The notes beneath the pieces were generated by a model that did not search any database, was not told the DNA's origin, and was given only the letters and a program-made list of their open reading frames with translations. A stretch of DNA of 64,000 nucleotides, from contig CAJQJY010000006.1 of assembly GCA_905478765.1 (NCBI GenBank), positions 62,001 to 126,000 of the forward strand, in the 5' to 3' direction. The stretch is from an uncultured Flavobacteriales bacterium (GTDB lineage: Bacteria; Bacteroidota; Bacteroidia; Flavobacteriales; BACL11). The translations under genes were made by a program, and so were the position numbers. Of the stretch, positions 8,643-17,760 are shown piece after piece; the stretch's first letter is position 1, and each line of letters begins with the position of its first letter.

Positions 8643-9772
8643 GAAAATAAGCCTTTTAAAACATCAACAACATAATCAACTTCTTCTTTCGTATTGTATT
8701 TGCTAAATGAAAATCTAACTGATGGTCTCTTTGAATTAGGATTAATCTCCTGAATAACATGAGATCCTTTATTACTGCCTGATGTACATGCACTGCCTCC
8801 ACTACACGCAATTCCTTTAATATCTAAATTAAACAATAACATCTCAGCCATTGGAGTTTCAGGGAAACTACAACTAAGCACAGTATATAAACTATTATCT
8901 ATATCATCACACATACCATTAAACTTAACTTGAGGGATATGCTTTTTCAACTCAGCTATCATATGAGACTTAATTCTCTTAATATATTCTGTTTCCTCTT
9001 CCATTTTTTCATAAGCCATTTCCATAGCATGAGAAATTGCAGCAATACCAATTAAATTTTCAGTGCCAGCACGCATATTTCTTTCTTGAGACCCTCCACT
9101 AAGTAATGGCGAAATTTTAATGTTATCAGATATATATACGAAACCAATACCTTTAGGTCCATGAAATTTATGAGCTGAAGCTGCTATAAAATCAACTTTA
9201 ATTTTTTGTAAATCATACCTATAATGAGCCATAGTTTGTACAGTATCAGAATGAAATATTGCATTATGTTCTTTGCAGATATCTCCAATAGCAGTAATAT
9301 TCTGAATAGTTCCTATCTCATTATTTGCATGTAAAATAGATACGAAAGTCCTTGGGTGACTTTCTAATAACTCTTTAAGTTTTGATAATGAAACCTGACC
9401 CTTTTCATTTACTTCAACATACGATAATTTAATCACTCCTGACTTTTCTAACTCCTCAAGCGGATGTAACACAGCATGATGAGAAAGCTTAGAAGTAATA
9501 GCATGAGTAATATTATGATCTTTTATACCACATTTAATAGCCATATTATCAGCTTCAGTCCCGCCAGAAGTAAAGAAAATATTTCCTGGAGATGTATTTA
9601 AAAAATTTGCAATTTTTTTTCTACTTGTCTCAATAATACTTCTAGTTGCACGCCCAAAAGAATGTTGTGATGATGGATTTCCATAATGATTTTTCATTAT
9701 ATCTGTCATTACATCAATCACTTCAGGTGCCATTGGTGTTGTTGCAGCGTTATCAAAAAAAACTTTTTTCAT
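8639..9772 (-). CDS. Cysteine desulfurase (NifS/IscS family)
   Basis: The 377-residue PLP enzyme begins MKKVFFDNAATTPMAPEV, typical of the family, and carries the PLP lysine in SAHKFHGPKGIG and the catalytic cysteine in the ACSGGSACTSG loop. It removes sulfur from cysteine as an enzyme-bound persulfide for Fe-S cluster or thio-cofactor assembly. The loop with extra serines and cysteine resembles group I (NifS/IscS) enzymes. It lies three bases downstream of glmM on the same strand, so the two probably share a transcript. No isc or suf scaffold genes are next to it; its sulfur acceptor is not apparent from context. Confidence 0.92.
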   Translation of the reverse strand: MKKVFFDNAATTPMAPEVIDVMTDIMKNHYGNPSSQHSFGRATRSIIETSRKKIANFLNTSPGNIFFTSGGTEADNMAIKCGIKDHNITHAITSKLSHHAVLHPLEELEKSGVIKLSYVEVNEKGQVSLSKLKELLESHPRTFVSILHANNEIGTIQNITAIGDICKEHNAIFHSDTVQTMAHYRYDLQKIKVDFIAASAHKFHGPKGIGFVYISDNIKISPLLSGGSQERNMRAGTENLIGIAAISHAMEMAYEKMEEETEYIKRIKSHMIAELKKHIPQVKFNGMCDDIDNSLYTVLSCSFPETPMAEMLLFNLDIKGIACSGGSACTSGSNKGSHVIQEINPNSKRPSVRFSFSKYNTKEEVDYVVDVLKGLFS

Positions 9773-9775
9773 ATT

Positions 9776-11155
9776 TTATATCAATTCTTTAATCTCATTA
9801 ATCATATCATTCGCAAATTTATTTGCTTTTTCCTCTCCTTCACTCTCAGCATAAATCCTAATTATCGGCTCAGTATTTGATTTTCTTAAATGAACCCAAC
9901 CTTCTTGAAAATCAATTTTTAGCCCATCAATAGTTGTGATTTTTTCATTCTTATATTTCTCCTCCAAAGTTGCGAGAATTGCATCAACATCAATCTCAGG
10001 TGTGAGCTGAATTTTATTCTTTGAAATAAAATAATTAGGATAACTGTCCCTTAGTATTTTTGCAGAAATTTTTCTTTCAGCAAGTTGAGTCAAAAATAAA
10101 GCCACACCAACTAATGCATCTCTACCATAGTGTATTTCAGGGTAAATAACACCCCCATTGCCTTCTCCTCCTATAATTGCATTTGTAGCTTTCATTTTAT
10201 CAACCACATTCACCTCACCAACTGCTGAAGCCTCATAAAATCCATTATGATTATCCGTAACATCTCTTAAAGCTCTTGTAGAAGAAAGATTAGAAACTGT
10301 ATTTCCTGGAGTTTTACTTAAAACATAATCAGCAACTGCAACTAGAGTATATTCCTCTCCAAACATACTTCCATCTTCACAAACTATTGCTAGCCTATCC
10401 ACATCAGGATCAACCACAATACCAAAATCTGCTTTTTCTTCAACAACTAATTTTGATATTTCTGTTAAGTTTTTAGGTAGGGGTTCAGGGTTATGTGGGA
10501 ATTTACCGTTTGGCTCACAATATAATTTTACACACTCCACTCCCATTTTCTCTAGCAATCTTGGAATCATAAATCCTCCTGTTGAATTTACTGCATCTAC
10601 TACAACTTTAAATTCTGCAGATTGCACCAAATCAACATCTACTAAATTCAAGTTTAAAACTTCTTCAATATGCTTATCGTTAAAGCTATCATCAAAATTA
10701 TATTTACCTAAATCATCAACTTCTGAAAAAGTAAAAGCATCATTTTCAGCTAGTGCTAAAACTTCCTCTCCATCTTTTCCAGATAAAAACTCTCCTTTAT
10801 TATTCAAAAGTTTTAATGCATTCCATTTTTTAGGATTATGACTAGCAGTAATAATTATTCCTCCTGCTGATTGTTCTATCTGAACAGCAACCTCAATAGT
10901 TGGAGTTGTAGATAGACCTACATCTAAAACATCAAAACCACAACCAATTAAAGTTCCAGAAACAATATTACTTACCATTTCTCCAGAAATACGCGCATCA
11001 CGACCAATAATTATTATATTAGAAATATTAGATTGTTTTCTGATAAAAGTAGCATAGGAGGCTGTAAAACGCACGATATCCAATGGAGTAAGAGCATCTC
11101 CAACACATCCACCAATAGTACCTCTAATTCCTGAAATTGATTTAATTAATGTCAT
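9776..11155 (-). CDS. glmM: Phosphoglucosamine mutase (phosphohexomutase family)
   Basis: The 459-residue protein begins MTLIKSISGIRGTIGG, carries the phosphoserine loop TASHNPKKWNALK, the Mg2+-binding DPDVDRLA loop, the sugar-binding GEGNGG loop and the C-terminal phosphate-binding RKSNTEPIIRIYAE. This is the standard alpha-D-phosphohexomutase set, and the start and length fit GlmM, which makes glucosamine-1-phosphate for peptidoglycan and LPS precursors. A phosphomannomutase role cannot be excluded from motifs. A -7 box on the minus strand at 11179-11186 precedes the ATG; the cysteine desulfurase gene follows after three bases. Confidence 0.9.
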   Translation of the reverse strand: MTLIKSISGIRGTIGGCVGDALTPLDIVRFTASYATFIRKQSNISNIIIIGRDARISGEMVSNIVSGTLIGCGFDVLDVGLSTTPTIEVAVQIEQSAGGIIITASHNPKKWNALKLLNNKGEFLSGKDGEEVLALAENDAFTFSEVDDLGKYNFDDSFNDKHIEEVLNLNLVDVDLVQSAEFKVVVDAVNSTGGFMIPRLLEKMGVECVKLYCEPNGKFPHNPEPLPKNLTEISKLVVEEKADFGIVVDPDVDRLAIVCEDGSMFGEEYTLVAVADYVLSKTPGNTVSNLSSTRALRDVTDNHNGFYEASAVGEVNVVDKMKATNAIIGGEGNGGVIYPEIHYGRDALVGVALFLTQLAERKISAKILRDSYPNYFISKNKIQLTPEIDVDAILATLEEKYKNEKITTIDGLKIDFQEGWVHLRKSNTEPIIRIYAESEGEEKANKFANDMINEIKELI

Positions 11156-11178
11156 TTTCTGCTTTTGATTTAATGCGA

Positions 11179-11186
11179 CAAAATTA
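11179..11186 (-). promoter_or_regulatory. -7 box (TAatTTTG) for glmM
   Basis: On the minus strand this reads TAATTTTG, an exact TAnnTTTG match, 23 bases before the glmM ATG. It is back to back with the plus-strand box at 11207. Confidence 0.5.
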
Positions 11187-11206
11187 ATAGAATTATCTTA
11201 TATTTT

Positions 11207-11214
11207 TATCTTTG
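11207..11214 (+). promoter_or_regulatory. -7 box (TAtcTTTG) for the phosphosulfolactate synthase operon
   Basis: TATCTTTG is an exact TAnnTTTG match 21 bases before the ATG at 11236. Together with the box at 11179-11186 it makes a compact divergent promoter region. No -33 TTG at the usual spacing is evident. Confidence 0.55.
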
Positions 11215-11235
11215 TAAAAATTAAAACTGTAATAA

Positions 11236-11997
11236 ATGAATTTCTTTTTAACAGATATTCCTGAAAGAACAAAAAAACCAAGGGAAAACGGACTCACAAT
11301 GATGATGGATAAAGGGTTAAGTATCAATGATACCAAAAACTTTATTGACATGTGCGGAGCTCATATAGATATAGTAAAACTAGGATTTGGAACTTCTGCA
11401 ATTTCACCCCATATTGAAAAGAAAATAAAATTATACCAAGAAGCAGGACTATTGGTATACTTAGGAGGAACATTATTTGAGGCATTTGTTATAAGAGGAA
11501 TGTATGAAGATTATAAAAAACTACTAAGGAAATGGAATTTAAATATGTGTGAAGTTTCTGATGGAAGCATAGATATGAATCACATTGAAAAATGCAATTA
11601 TATTAAAGATTTATCAAAAGAATTTAGAGTAGTATCAGAAGTAGGTTCTAAGGATGAAAAAAAACTCATTGCACCATACAAGTGGATTGAATTGATGCAA
11701 AAAGAATTAGAGGCTGGTAGCTGGAAAATAATTGCAGAAGCTCGTGAAGGTGGAAATGTTGGAATATTTAACAAAGGAGGTGATGTGCGATCTGATTTAA
11801 TTGATGAGATCTTAACTAAGATACCAAATAAAAATATTCTTTGGGAGGCACCTAAAAAACCACAACAAGTTTGGTTTATAAAACTTTTAGGACCAAATGT
11901 TAATCTAGGAAATATTGGTTGGCAAGAAGTTATTCCATTGGAAACATTAAGGATAGGCTTAAGAGGAGACACTTTTCATGATTTTCTAAATAAATAA
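11236..11997 (+). CDS. Phosphosulfolactate synthase (ComA) family protein
   Basis: The 253-residue protein aligns by eye with the ComA family: N-terminal RTKKPRENGLTMMMDKGLS, DIVKLGFGTS, VYLGGTLFEAF, CEVSDGSIDM, the VSEVGSKDEKK segment and EAREGGNVGI with RLGLRGDTF-like ending (RIGLRGDTFHDFL). In methanogens ComA adds sulfite to phosphoenolpyruvate to make phosphosulfolactate, the first step of coenzyme M synthesis. Bacteroidota do not make coenzyme M; the product could feed sulfolactate, cysteate or sulfonolipid metabolism, which is inference. It starts an apparent operon with the DUF368 gene (three-base gap) and aroE (no gap). The function is known only at family level. Confidence 0.85.
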   Translation: MNFFLTDIPERTKKPRENGLTMMMDKGLSINDTKNFIDMCGAHIDIVKLGFGTSAISPHIEKKIKLYQEAGLLVYLGGTLFEAFVIRGMYEDYKKLLRKWNLNMCEVSDGSIDMNHIEKCNYIKDLSKEFRVVSEVGSKDEKKLIAPYKWIELMQKELEAGSWKIIAEAREGGNVGIFNKGGDVRSDLIDEILTKIPNKNILWEAPKKPQQVWFIKLLGPNVNLGNIGWQEVIPLETLRIGLRGDTFHDFLNK

Positions 11998-12000
11998 TCA

Positions 12001-12903
12001 ATGAATCATTATATTATTCTATTCTTTAAGGGAATGGCCATGGGTGTTGCAAATGTAATTCCTGGTGTTTCTGGAGGCACAATTGCTTTAATCACTGAGA
12101 TTTATGAAGAACTAATAAATTCGCTTAAATCATTTGATAAAAAGGCGTTAAAACTAATTATCTCTCTTGACTTATCAGCTTTTATACAACATACCAACCT
12201 ATACTTCTTAATAAGTGTATTTGGCGGAAGTGTCGCTAGTGTATTTAGCATTGCTAGTCTATTTAAATATCTGTTTTTACACTCCCCTATTCTTATTTGG
12301 GCCTTTTTCTTTGGCCTTATTATTGCTTCAATATATTTTGTTGGAAAACGAATTCGGCAATGGAACAGCATTAGCATCCTAAGTCTCATCATAGGAACAG
12401 TAGCCGCCCTATTTCTTTCCTTTATAACTCCTACAAGCGAAAATAGTAATCTGTTTTTTGTTTTTGTCTGTGGAATTATTGGAATAAGCGGCATGATGTT
12501 ACCTGGATTATCTGGCTCTTTTGTATTAATACTGATGGGTAATTACGAACTCCTTATGGTTACAGCAGTAACAGAACTTAATATTCTTTTACTAAGTGTT
12601 TTCGTGCTAGGATCCGCTTTTGGTCTTATCAGTTTTTCTCATATACTTTCCTGGGTACTAAAACATTACAAAAACCAGACTCTCTCTCTACTTACAGGAT
12701 TCATACTAGGTTCATTAAGCATTATCTGGCCATGGAAAGTGGTTGCAAATAGCATTATTGTAAAAGGCAAAGAGAAAGTCATTGCCTACAAGTGGTACTT
12801 TCCAAATGAACTAAATACAGAGACTATACTAGCTATTCTACTTATATTAATGGGTATATTTAGTGTATACGCACTAGATAAATTTTCTATAAACAAAAAA
12901 TAA
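12001..12903 (+). CDS. DUF368 family membrane protein (polyprenyl-phosphate translocase-like)
   Basis: The 300-residue polytopic membrane protein contains the two inverted-repeat signatures of DUF368: GVANVIPGVSGGTIALIT near residue 14 and GMMLPGLSGSFVLILMGNYE near residue 163. Recent work on DUF368 members (PopT) indicates that they return undecaprenyl phosphate across the inner membrane for reuse in envelope synthesis; assignment here is by family. The ATG follows the upstream stop after three bases and the next gene, aroE, starts directly after its stop, so the three are probably co-transcribed although their pathways differ. Confidence 0.9.
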   Translation: MNHYIILFFKGMAMGVANVIPGVSGGTIALITEIYEELINSLKSFDKKALKLIISLDLSAFIQHTNLYFLISVFGGSVASVFSIASLFKYLFLHSPILIWAFFFGLIIASIYFVGKRIRQWNSISILSLIIGTVAALFLSFITPTSENSNLFFVFVCGIIGISGMMLPGLSGSFVLILMGNYELLMVTAVTELNILLLSVFVLGSAFGLISFSHILSWVLKHYKNQTLSLLTGFILGSLSIIWPWKVVANSIIVKGKEKVIAYKWYFPNELNTETILAILLILMGIFSVYALDKFSINKK

Positions 12904-13620
12904 ATGCGAACTTTTGGATTAATAGGAAAAACTCTATCACACACATTTTCAGAAAGATATTTCAATGAAAAATTTGACAAGAAAGATATTAATGATGCAG
13001 AATACAAAAATTTTGAATTGAAAAGCATTGCTGATTTTCCAAGATTCATTGCAGATAATAAGCTATCTGGACTTAATGTTACAATTCCATACAAAGAAAG
13101 TATTATTCCTTTTTTAGATGATTTAACTGATAATGCAAAAAATATAGGTGCTGTAAATACAATTCAATTTATTGATGGAGAAACTATTGGTCACAACACT
13201 GATTGGATAGGTTTTTCAAAGAGCATTAAACCTTTATTAAGACATAGAAAAACAGCTCTTATTTTGGGTAATGGAGGTGGAGCAAAAGCAATTAAATTCG
13301 CATTAAATAAGTTAAATATTAAGCACAAAACAGTTAGTAGAAATACCGCATTTGATTATTCAGATGTAACAACTAAAACAATTGATTATTATTCAATTAT
13401 AATTAACACAACACCCTTAGGAACTCATCCAAAAATACATGAATTTCCTAAAATAAATTATACGGAATTAAACTCAAAAAACTTATTATTTGATTTGATT
13501 TACAACCCAAATGAAAGTAGATTTTTACAATATGGAAAAACAAAAGGAAGTGAGATAAAAAACGGCTTAGAGATGCTACAAATTCAAGCAGAAGAAAGTT
13601 GGAATATTTGGAATCTGTAG
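12904..13620 (+). CDS. aroE: Shikimate dehydrogenase
   Basis: The 238-residue protein starts MRTFGLIGKTLSHTFSERYF, where the SHTFS motif binds shikimate, followed by GLNVTIPYKE with the catalytic lysine, NTIQF, HNTDWIGF with the substrate aspartate, and the NADP-binding turn LGNGGGAKA. It reduces 3-dehydroshikimate to shikimate in aromatic amino acid synthesis. It is shorter than enterobacterial AroE (about 270 residues) but in the usual range for Bacteroidota. The start codon immediately follows the DUF368 stop. Confidence 0.92.
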   Translation: MRTFGLIGKTLSHTFSERYFNEKFDKKDINDAEYKNFELKSIADFPRFIADNKLSGLNVTIPYKESIIPFLDDLTDNAKNIGAVNTIQFIDGETIGHNTDWIGFSKSIKPLLRHRKTALILGNGGGAKAIKFALNKLNIKHKTVSRNTAFDYSDVTTKTIDYYSIIINTTPLGTHPKIHEFPKINYTELNSKNLLFDLIYNPNESRFLQYGKTKGSEIKNGLEMLQIQAEESWNIWNL

Positions 13621-13634
13621 TCGTTAAATATTAG

Positions 13635-13642
13635 TAAATTTG
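13635..13642 (+). promoter_or_regulatory. -7 box (TAaaTTTG) for the DUF349 gene
   Basis: TAAATTTG is an exact TAnnTTTG match 19 bases before the GTG start at 13662. A TTTG at 13607-13610, inside the end of aroE, could act as the -33 element with a slightly long 24-base spacing. Confidence 0.5.
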
Positions 13643-13661
13643 CAATCAAATATTACGAAAA

Positions 13662-15446
13662 GTGAACCAAAATAATGAACAAGAGCTTACAGAAGAAGTT
13701 TCTATTAACAAAGAAACTAAAACTAGCAATAACTCTAATTTAAGTTTGGAAGAACTTATAATAAGAGTTGATGAATTGTCAGAAAACATTAACCCATACT
13801 CTGTATCAAAAGAAATTGAAGAAATCAAATCTTTATTTTACTCCAAACTTAAAACTGAGCAAAAAGAGGAAGGAGCTCAAATAGCAGATGAGATAGTAGA
13901 TGTAGTTGAACTATCTGAAAATACAGAAGTAAAGGAAGTAAAAAAACCTTTACATCCACTAGAAGTAAAATTCAAACAATCCTTTGGTAATTACAAAAAA
14001 ATTAAGTTCGAATATAGGAAACAAAGAGAAGAAGAGGAAAAGAAAAACTTAAAAACTAAGCAACAAATTATTGCTGATATAGATAAACTAACTCAAGAGG
14101 ACGAGTCAATAAAAAAGACTTTTGAGCATTTTAGAATCCTACAAGAACAATGGAGAAACACTGGACATGTTCCTCAAACTGAGAACAATAACCTTTGGCA
14201 ATCCTACCATCATCATGTTGAGTTGTTTTATGATTTTATTAAACTCAATAATGATTTAAGAGATTTAGATTTCAAAAGAAACCTTGAAGAAAAAACTGCA
14301 ATTATTGAAAAAGCAGAAGCTTTACTAGATGAGAAATCATTAAATACTATGCATGATTCTTTACAGGAATTGCACGAACATTGGAAAAATGTAGGGCCAG
14401 TGGAAAGAGAACAAAGAGAAATTATTTGGGAGAAATTCCAAGAAATAAGCAGAAAATTAAATAAGAAAAGAAACGACTATTTTACTAAAAGGAAAGAGAT
14501 AGATGCTGATAAATTAGCAAAAAAAGATGCAATTTGTCAAAAAATTATTGATTTAACTAAAAAAAACTCAACTTCACATAGCAAATGGCAATCACTTACT
14601 AATCAATGCAATGATCTTGAAAAAGAATGGAAAGGAATTGGCAGACTAGCAAAAACAGACAACAAAACAGCTTGGAATAATTTACGAACTGCTCTAAATG
14701 AGTTCTATAATAAGAAGAATGCTTTTTACAAAGAAAAGAAAGAGGAAGTAAAGGAAACATTAAATACAAAAATTGCAATTGCAGAAAAAGCTGAAGCATT
14801 GCAAAATAGCACAGATTGGCAAGGAACTGGAAATACACTAATCAAACTTCAAGAAGAATGGAAAAATTCAAGTTTTGCTCCAGCTAAGCAATCTAATGAG
14901 ATATGGAAAAGATTTAGAACTGCATGTGACAACTTCTTTAATGCCAGAAAAGCACACTACAAAGAATTAGATAAAGAAAAAGAAGGAGCTTATACTGAGA
15001 AGGCTAACTTAATGAAGGAAGTAGAAATTTTTAAAGCATCTTCTGACACAAAAGAAGATATTAAGAAATTAAAAGAGTTCAGTTCAAAATGGAAAACCCT
15101 AGGACATGTGCCTAGAAACAAGATAAAAATTAATGATCAATTTTTCACTTTACTAAACTCAAAATTTGAAGATCTAGGACTAAGCAAAAAAGCTTTAGCA
15201 AACGAACAGTACAAAAATAAAATTAGATCACTTAAAGGAAATGACAAAGCTGTTGAAGGCGAACAAAGATTTCTTAGAGGAAAAATTGATACCCTTATAA
15301 AAGACATCTCTCAGTACGAAAATAACATATCATTCTTTGGGCATGGAAAAGGAACTGAACCTTTAAAAAAGCAAGTTGAGCAACAAATTGAAAAAGCTAA
15401 AAAAGAAATTGAAGAGTTGAAATCAAAATTGCAAATGCTAAAATAA
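13662..15446 (+). CDS. DUF349 repeat protein
   Basis: The 594-residue product is highly charged and largely alpha-helical, with repeated DUF349 units of about 70 residues recognisable by recurring W-K-x-x-G/S motifs (EQWRNTGHVPQ, EHWKNVGPVER, KEWKGIGRLAK, EEWKNSSFAPA, SKWKTLGHVPR). It has no signal peptide and ends in a coiled coil rich in K and E. The molecular role of DUF349 is not established. It starts with GTG; no ATG lies nearby, and a -7 box 19 bases upstream supports this start. The stop is six bases before uvrB, suggesting a shared transcript. Confidence 0.88.
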   Translation: MNQNNEQELTEEVSINKETKTSNNSNLSLEELIIRVDELSENINPYSVSKEIEEIKSLFYSKLKTEQKEEGAQIADEIVDVVELSENTEVKEVKKPLHPLEVKFKQSFGNYKKIKFEYRKQREEEEKKNLKTKQQIIADIDKLTQEDESIKKTFEHFRILQEQWRNTGHVPQTENNNLWQSYHHHVELFYDFIKLNNDLRDLDFKRNLEEKTAIIEKAEALLDEKSLNTMHDSLQELHEHWKNVGPVEREQREIIWEKFQEISRKLNKKRNDYFTKRKEIDADKLAKKDAICQKIIDLTKKNSTSHSKWQSLTNQCNDLEKEWKGIGRLAKTDNKTAWNNLRTALNEFYNKKNAFYKEKKEEVKETLNTKIAIAEKAEALQNSTDWQGTGNTLIKLQEEWKNSSFAPAKQSNEIWKRFRTACDNFFNARKAHYKELDKEKEGAYTEKANLMKEVEIFKASSDTKEDIKKLKEFSSKWKTLGHVPRNKIKINDQFFTLLNSKFEDLGLSKKALANEQYKNKIRSLKGNDKAVEGEQRFLRGKIDTLIKDISQYENNISFFGHGKGTEPLKKQVEQQIEKAKKEIEELKSKLQMLK

Positions 15447-15452
15447 AAGCAC

Positions 15453-17441
15453 ATGCAATTTAAACTGCAATCAGAGTTTTCTCCTACTGGAGACCAACCA
15501 ACAGCAATTAAAGAATTAGTTGAAGGATTACAAGATGGTTCTAACTTTCAAACTTTATTAGGAGTAACAGGATCAGGAAAAACATTTACAATTGCAAATG
15601 TGATTCAAGAAGTGAATAGACCCACTCTTGTTTTAAGCCATAACAAAACTCTTGCAGCTCAACTGTTTAGCGAATTTAAACAATTTTTTCCTGATAATGC
15701 AGTAGAATACTTTGTATCCTATTACGATTACTACCAACCAGAAGCTTACATACCTAGCTCAGGAACTTTCATTGAAAAAGATTTATCAATAAATGAAGAA
15801 ATTGAAAAATACAGACTCAACACCACTTCTACCCTCTTATCAGGAAGACAAGATGTAATTGTAGTTTCATCAGTAAGTTGTATTTATGGTATTGGAAACC
15901 CAGAAGACTTTCATAATGGAATAATTGATCTAATAGAAGGGGATATTATCAGTAGAGATCAGTTTTTGCAAAAATTGGTATCAGCACTTTACAGTAGAAC
16001 AACTGCCGAATTTACAAGGGGTAACTTTAGAGTAAAAGGAGATACAGTTGATGTTTTTTTAGCACATAATGATATTGGATATAGAATTCATTTCTTTGGA
16101 AATGAAATAGAAGAAATTGAAAGTTTTAACCCAGAAAATGGCAAAATAATTGATACTCTTGAAGAAATTAGGATTTTTCCAGCAAGTATATTTGTAGCTT
16201 CAAAGGACAAAATACATGGCGCAATTTCTGACATACAAGATGACTTACGAAAACAAGTAGATTACTTTCAGGAGATCGGACTGAGCACAGAAGCTAAAAG
16301 ACTTGATGAGAGAACTCAATTCGATCTTGAAATGATTAAGGAATTAGGGTATTGCTCAGGAATTGAAAATTACTCACGATACTTTGATGGAAGGAAAGAG
16401 GGCAGTAGACCCTTCTGTTTATTGGACTACTTCCCAGATAATTTTCTGACAGTTATTGATGAAAGTCATGTAACCCTACCACAAGTAAGAGCAATGTATG
16501 GAGGTGATAGATCAAGAAAGAACAATCTAGTTGAGCATGGCTTCAGATTACCAGCTGCAATGGATAATCGCCCATTAAAATTTGAGGAATTTGAGATGAT
16601 TAATCATCAAACAATATATGTTAGTGCAACTCCTGCTGATTATGAATTAGAAAAATCAGAAGGGATAGTTGTAGAGCAAGTAATTCGCCCAACAGGACTA
16701 CTAGACCCCATAATAGAAGTCCGTCCTAGCAAAAATCAAATTGATGATTTACTAGAAGAAATTAGAATAAGAATAGAGAAAAAAGAAAGAGTTCTTGTTA
16801 CTACATTAACAAAACGAATGGCTGAAGAATTCAGTAAGTATCTTACAAAATTTAGCATTAAATGTAGGTATATTCATTCTGATGTAGATACACTTGAAAG
16901 AGTAGAAATATTACACGGTTTAAAAGAAGGAGAATTTGATGTACTTATAGGTGTAAATCTACTAAGAGAAGGATTAGATTTGCCTCAAGTAAGTCTTGTA
17001 GCAATAATGGATGCTGATAAAGAAGGATTTTTAAGATCAGAAAGAGCCTTAACACAAACTTCTGGTAGAGCAGCCAGAAACATAAACGGACTAGTAATCA
17101 TGTATGCTGATAAAGTTACAGGATCAATGGAAAGGACAATAAAAGAAACTAACAGAAGACGGAAAAAACAGAAATTTTACAACCTAAAGAAAGGCGTTTC
17201 ACCCCAACCTTTACTAAAGAAAAAGGATAGTGAATTAGTAAGAAACCTTAATCCATATAAATTTACAAAACCAAATTCTAAACCAATAATTGACTCATCA
17301 TCAGTAGAGCACTTGCAAAAAATGGTAAAACAAACTAAAAAAGAAATGGAAAAAATGGCAAAGAATCTTAACTTTATGGAAGCTGCACGATTAAGAGATA
17401 AACTACAAGAATTGGAGAAAAACCTAAAAAATAAGCTATAA
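15453..17441 (+). CDS. uvrB: Excinuclease ABC subunit B
   Basis: The 662-residue protein contains Walker A (GVTGSGKTFTIANVI, near residue 41), the UvrB beta-hairpin region (YDYYQPEAYIP), the DEAD-like motif VIDESHVTLPQ, helicase motifs V and VI (INLLREGLDLP variant NLLREGLDLPQVSLVAI, QTSGRAARN) and a C-terminal UVR domain (KMAKNLNFMEAARLRDKL). It verifies DNA damage after UvrA loading and recruits UvrC in nucleotide excision repair. The length is normal. A strong hairpin terminator follows at 17441-17471. Confidence 0.97.
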   Translation: MQFKLQSEFSPTGDQPTAIKELVEGLQDGSNFQTLLGVTGSGKTFTIANVIQEVNRPTLVLSHNKTLAAQLFSEFKQFFPDNAVEYFVSYYDYYQPEAYIPSSGTFIEKDLSINEEIEKYRLNTTSTLLSGRQDVIVVSSVSCIYGIGNPEDFHNGIIDLIEGDIISRDQFLQKLVSALYSRTTAEFTRGNFRVKGDTVDVFLAHNDIGYRIHFFGNEIEEIESFNPENGKIIDTLEEIRIFPASIFVASKDKIHGAISDIQDDLRKQVDYFQEIGLSTEAKRLDERTQFDLEMIKELGYCSGIENYSRYFDGRKEGSRPFCLLDYFPDNFLTVIDESHVTLPQVRAMYGGDRSRKNNLVEHGFRLPAAMDNRPLKFEEFEMINHQTIYVSATPADYELEKSEGIVVEQVIRPTGLLDPIIEVRPSKNQIDDLLEEIRIRIEKKERVLVTTLTKRMAEEFSKYLTKFSIKCRYIHSDVDTLERVEILHGLKEGEFDVLIGVNLLREGLDLPQVSLVAIMDADKEGFLRSERALTQTSGRAARNINGLVIMYADKVTGSMERTIKETNRRRKKQKFYNLKKGVSPQPLLKKKDSELVRNLNPYKFTKPNSKPIIDSSSVEHLQKMVKQTKKEMEKMAKNLNFMEAARLRDKLQELEKNLKNKL

Positions 17442-17471
17442 AAAAAGCGAGCATTATGCTCGCTTTTTTTT
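17441..17471. terminator. Bidirectional intrinsic terminator between uvrB and the cold-shock gene
   Basis: AGCGAGCAT is followed by its inverted copy ATGCTCGCT, flanked by six A on the left and at least seven T on the right. The A-tract/stem/T-tract symmetry lets it terminate both converging genes, whose stops lie 18-20 bases away on either side. Confidence 0.88.
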
Positions 17472-17490
17472 CTATATTATATTTTGCTAA

Positions 17491-17688
17491 TTAAGCGTTT
17501 ACAATATTTTTAGCTACTGGTCCTTTTTCACCATCTCCAGGTTCGAATGCTACAGCTGCTCCTTCTTTAAGAGTTTTGTATCCTTCTACTTGAATTTCTT
17601 GAAAATGAGCAAAGTAGTCAGTTCCGTCTGAACCTTCAATGAAACCATACCCTTTACTTGCGTTAAACCATTTTACTGTTCCTTCCAT
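17491..17688 (-). CDS. Cold-shock domain protein
   Basis: The 65-residue protein [19 protein letters not shown] contains the RNP1 motif KGYGFIE and RNP2-like YFAHFQEI (usually VFVHF), the nucleic-acid-binding surface of the CspA fold. It should bind single-stranded RNA/DNA and act as an RNA chaperone. The start at 17688 gives the standard N-terminus; a longer frame reaching 17733 would put translation into the leader hairpin. The leader is about 50 bases, starting from a -7 box at 17744-17751, and contains a GTGGG/CCCAC hairpin, a possible cold-responsive element. It converges on uvrB through a shared terminator. Confidence 0.93.
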   Translation of the reverse strand: MEGTVKWFNASKGYGFIEGSDGTDYFAHFQEIQVEGYKTLKEGAAVAFEPGDGEKGPVAKNIVNA

Positions 17689-17717
17689 AATTGTTTTTTT
17701 AAAATTTATTAATACTA

Positions 17718-17733
17718 GTGGGAACAACCCCAC
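17718..17733 (-). promoter_or_regulatory. Small hairpin in the cold-shock gene leader
   Basis: GTGGG and CCCAC form a five-base-pair GC-rich stem with a six-base loop, about 30 bases upstream of the start codon in an otherwise AT-rich leader. A role in temperature-dependent translation is inference. Confidence 0.4.
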
Positions 17734-17743
17734 AAAACTGCTG

Positions 17744-17751
17744 CAAAGATA
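17744..17751 (-). promoter_or_regulatory. -7 box (TAtcTTTG) for the cold-shock gene, with possible -33
   Basis: Minus-strand TATCTTTG matches TAnnTTTG exactly. A minus-strand TTG at 17770-17772, inside the 3' end of folD, lies 18 bases upstream and could be the -33 element. Confidence 0.6.
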
Positions 17752-17760
17752 ACAAAATAT

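Noticed and set aside
17689..17733. N-terminal extension of the cold-shock protein
   Set aside because: The extra 15 residues do not fit the compact CspA fold and would be coded by the leader hairpin.
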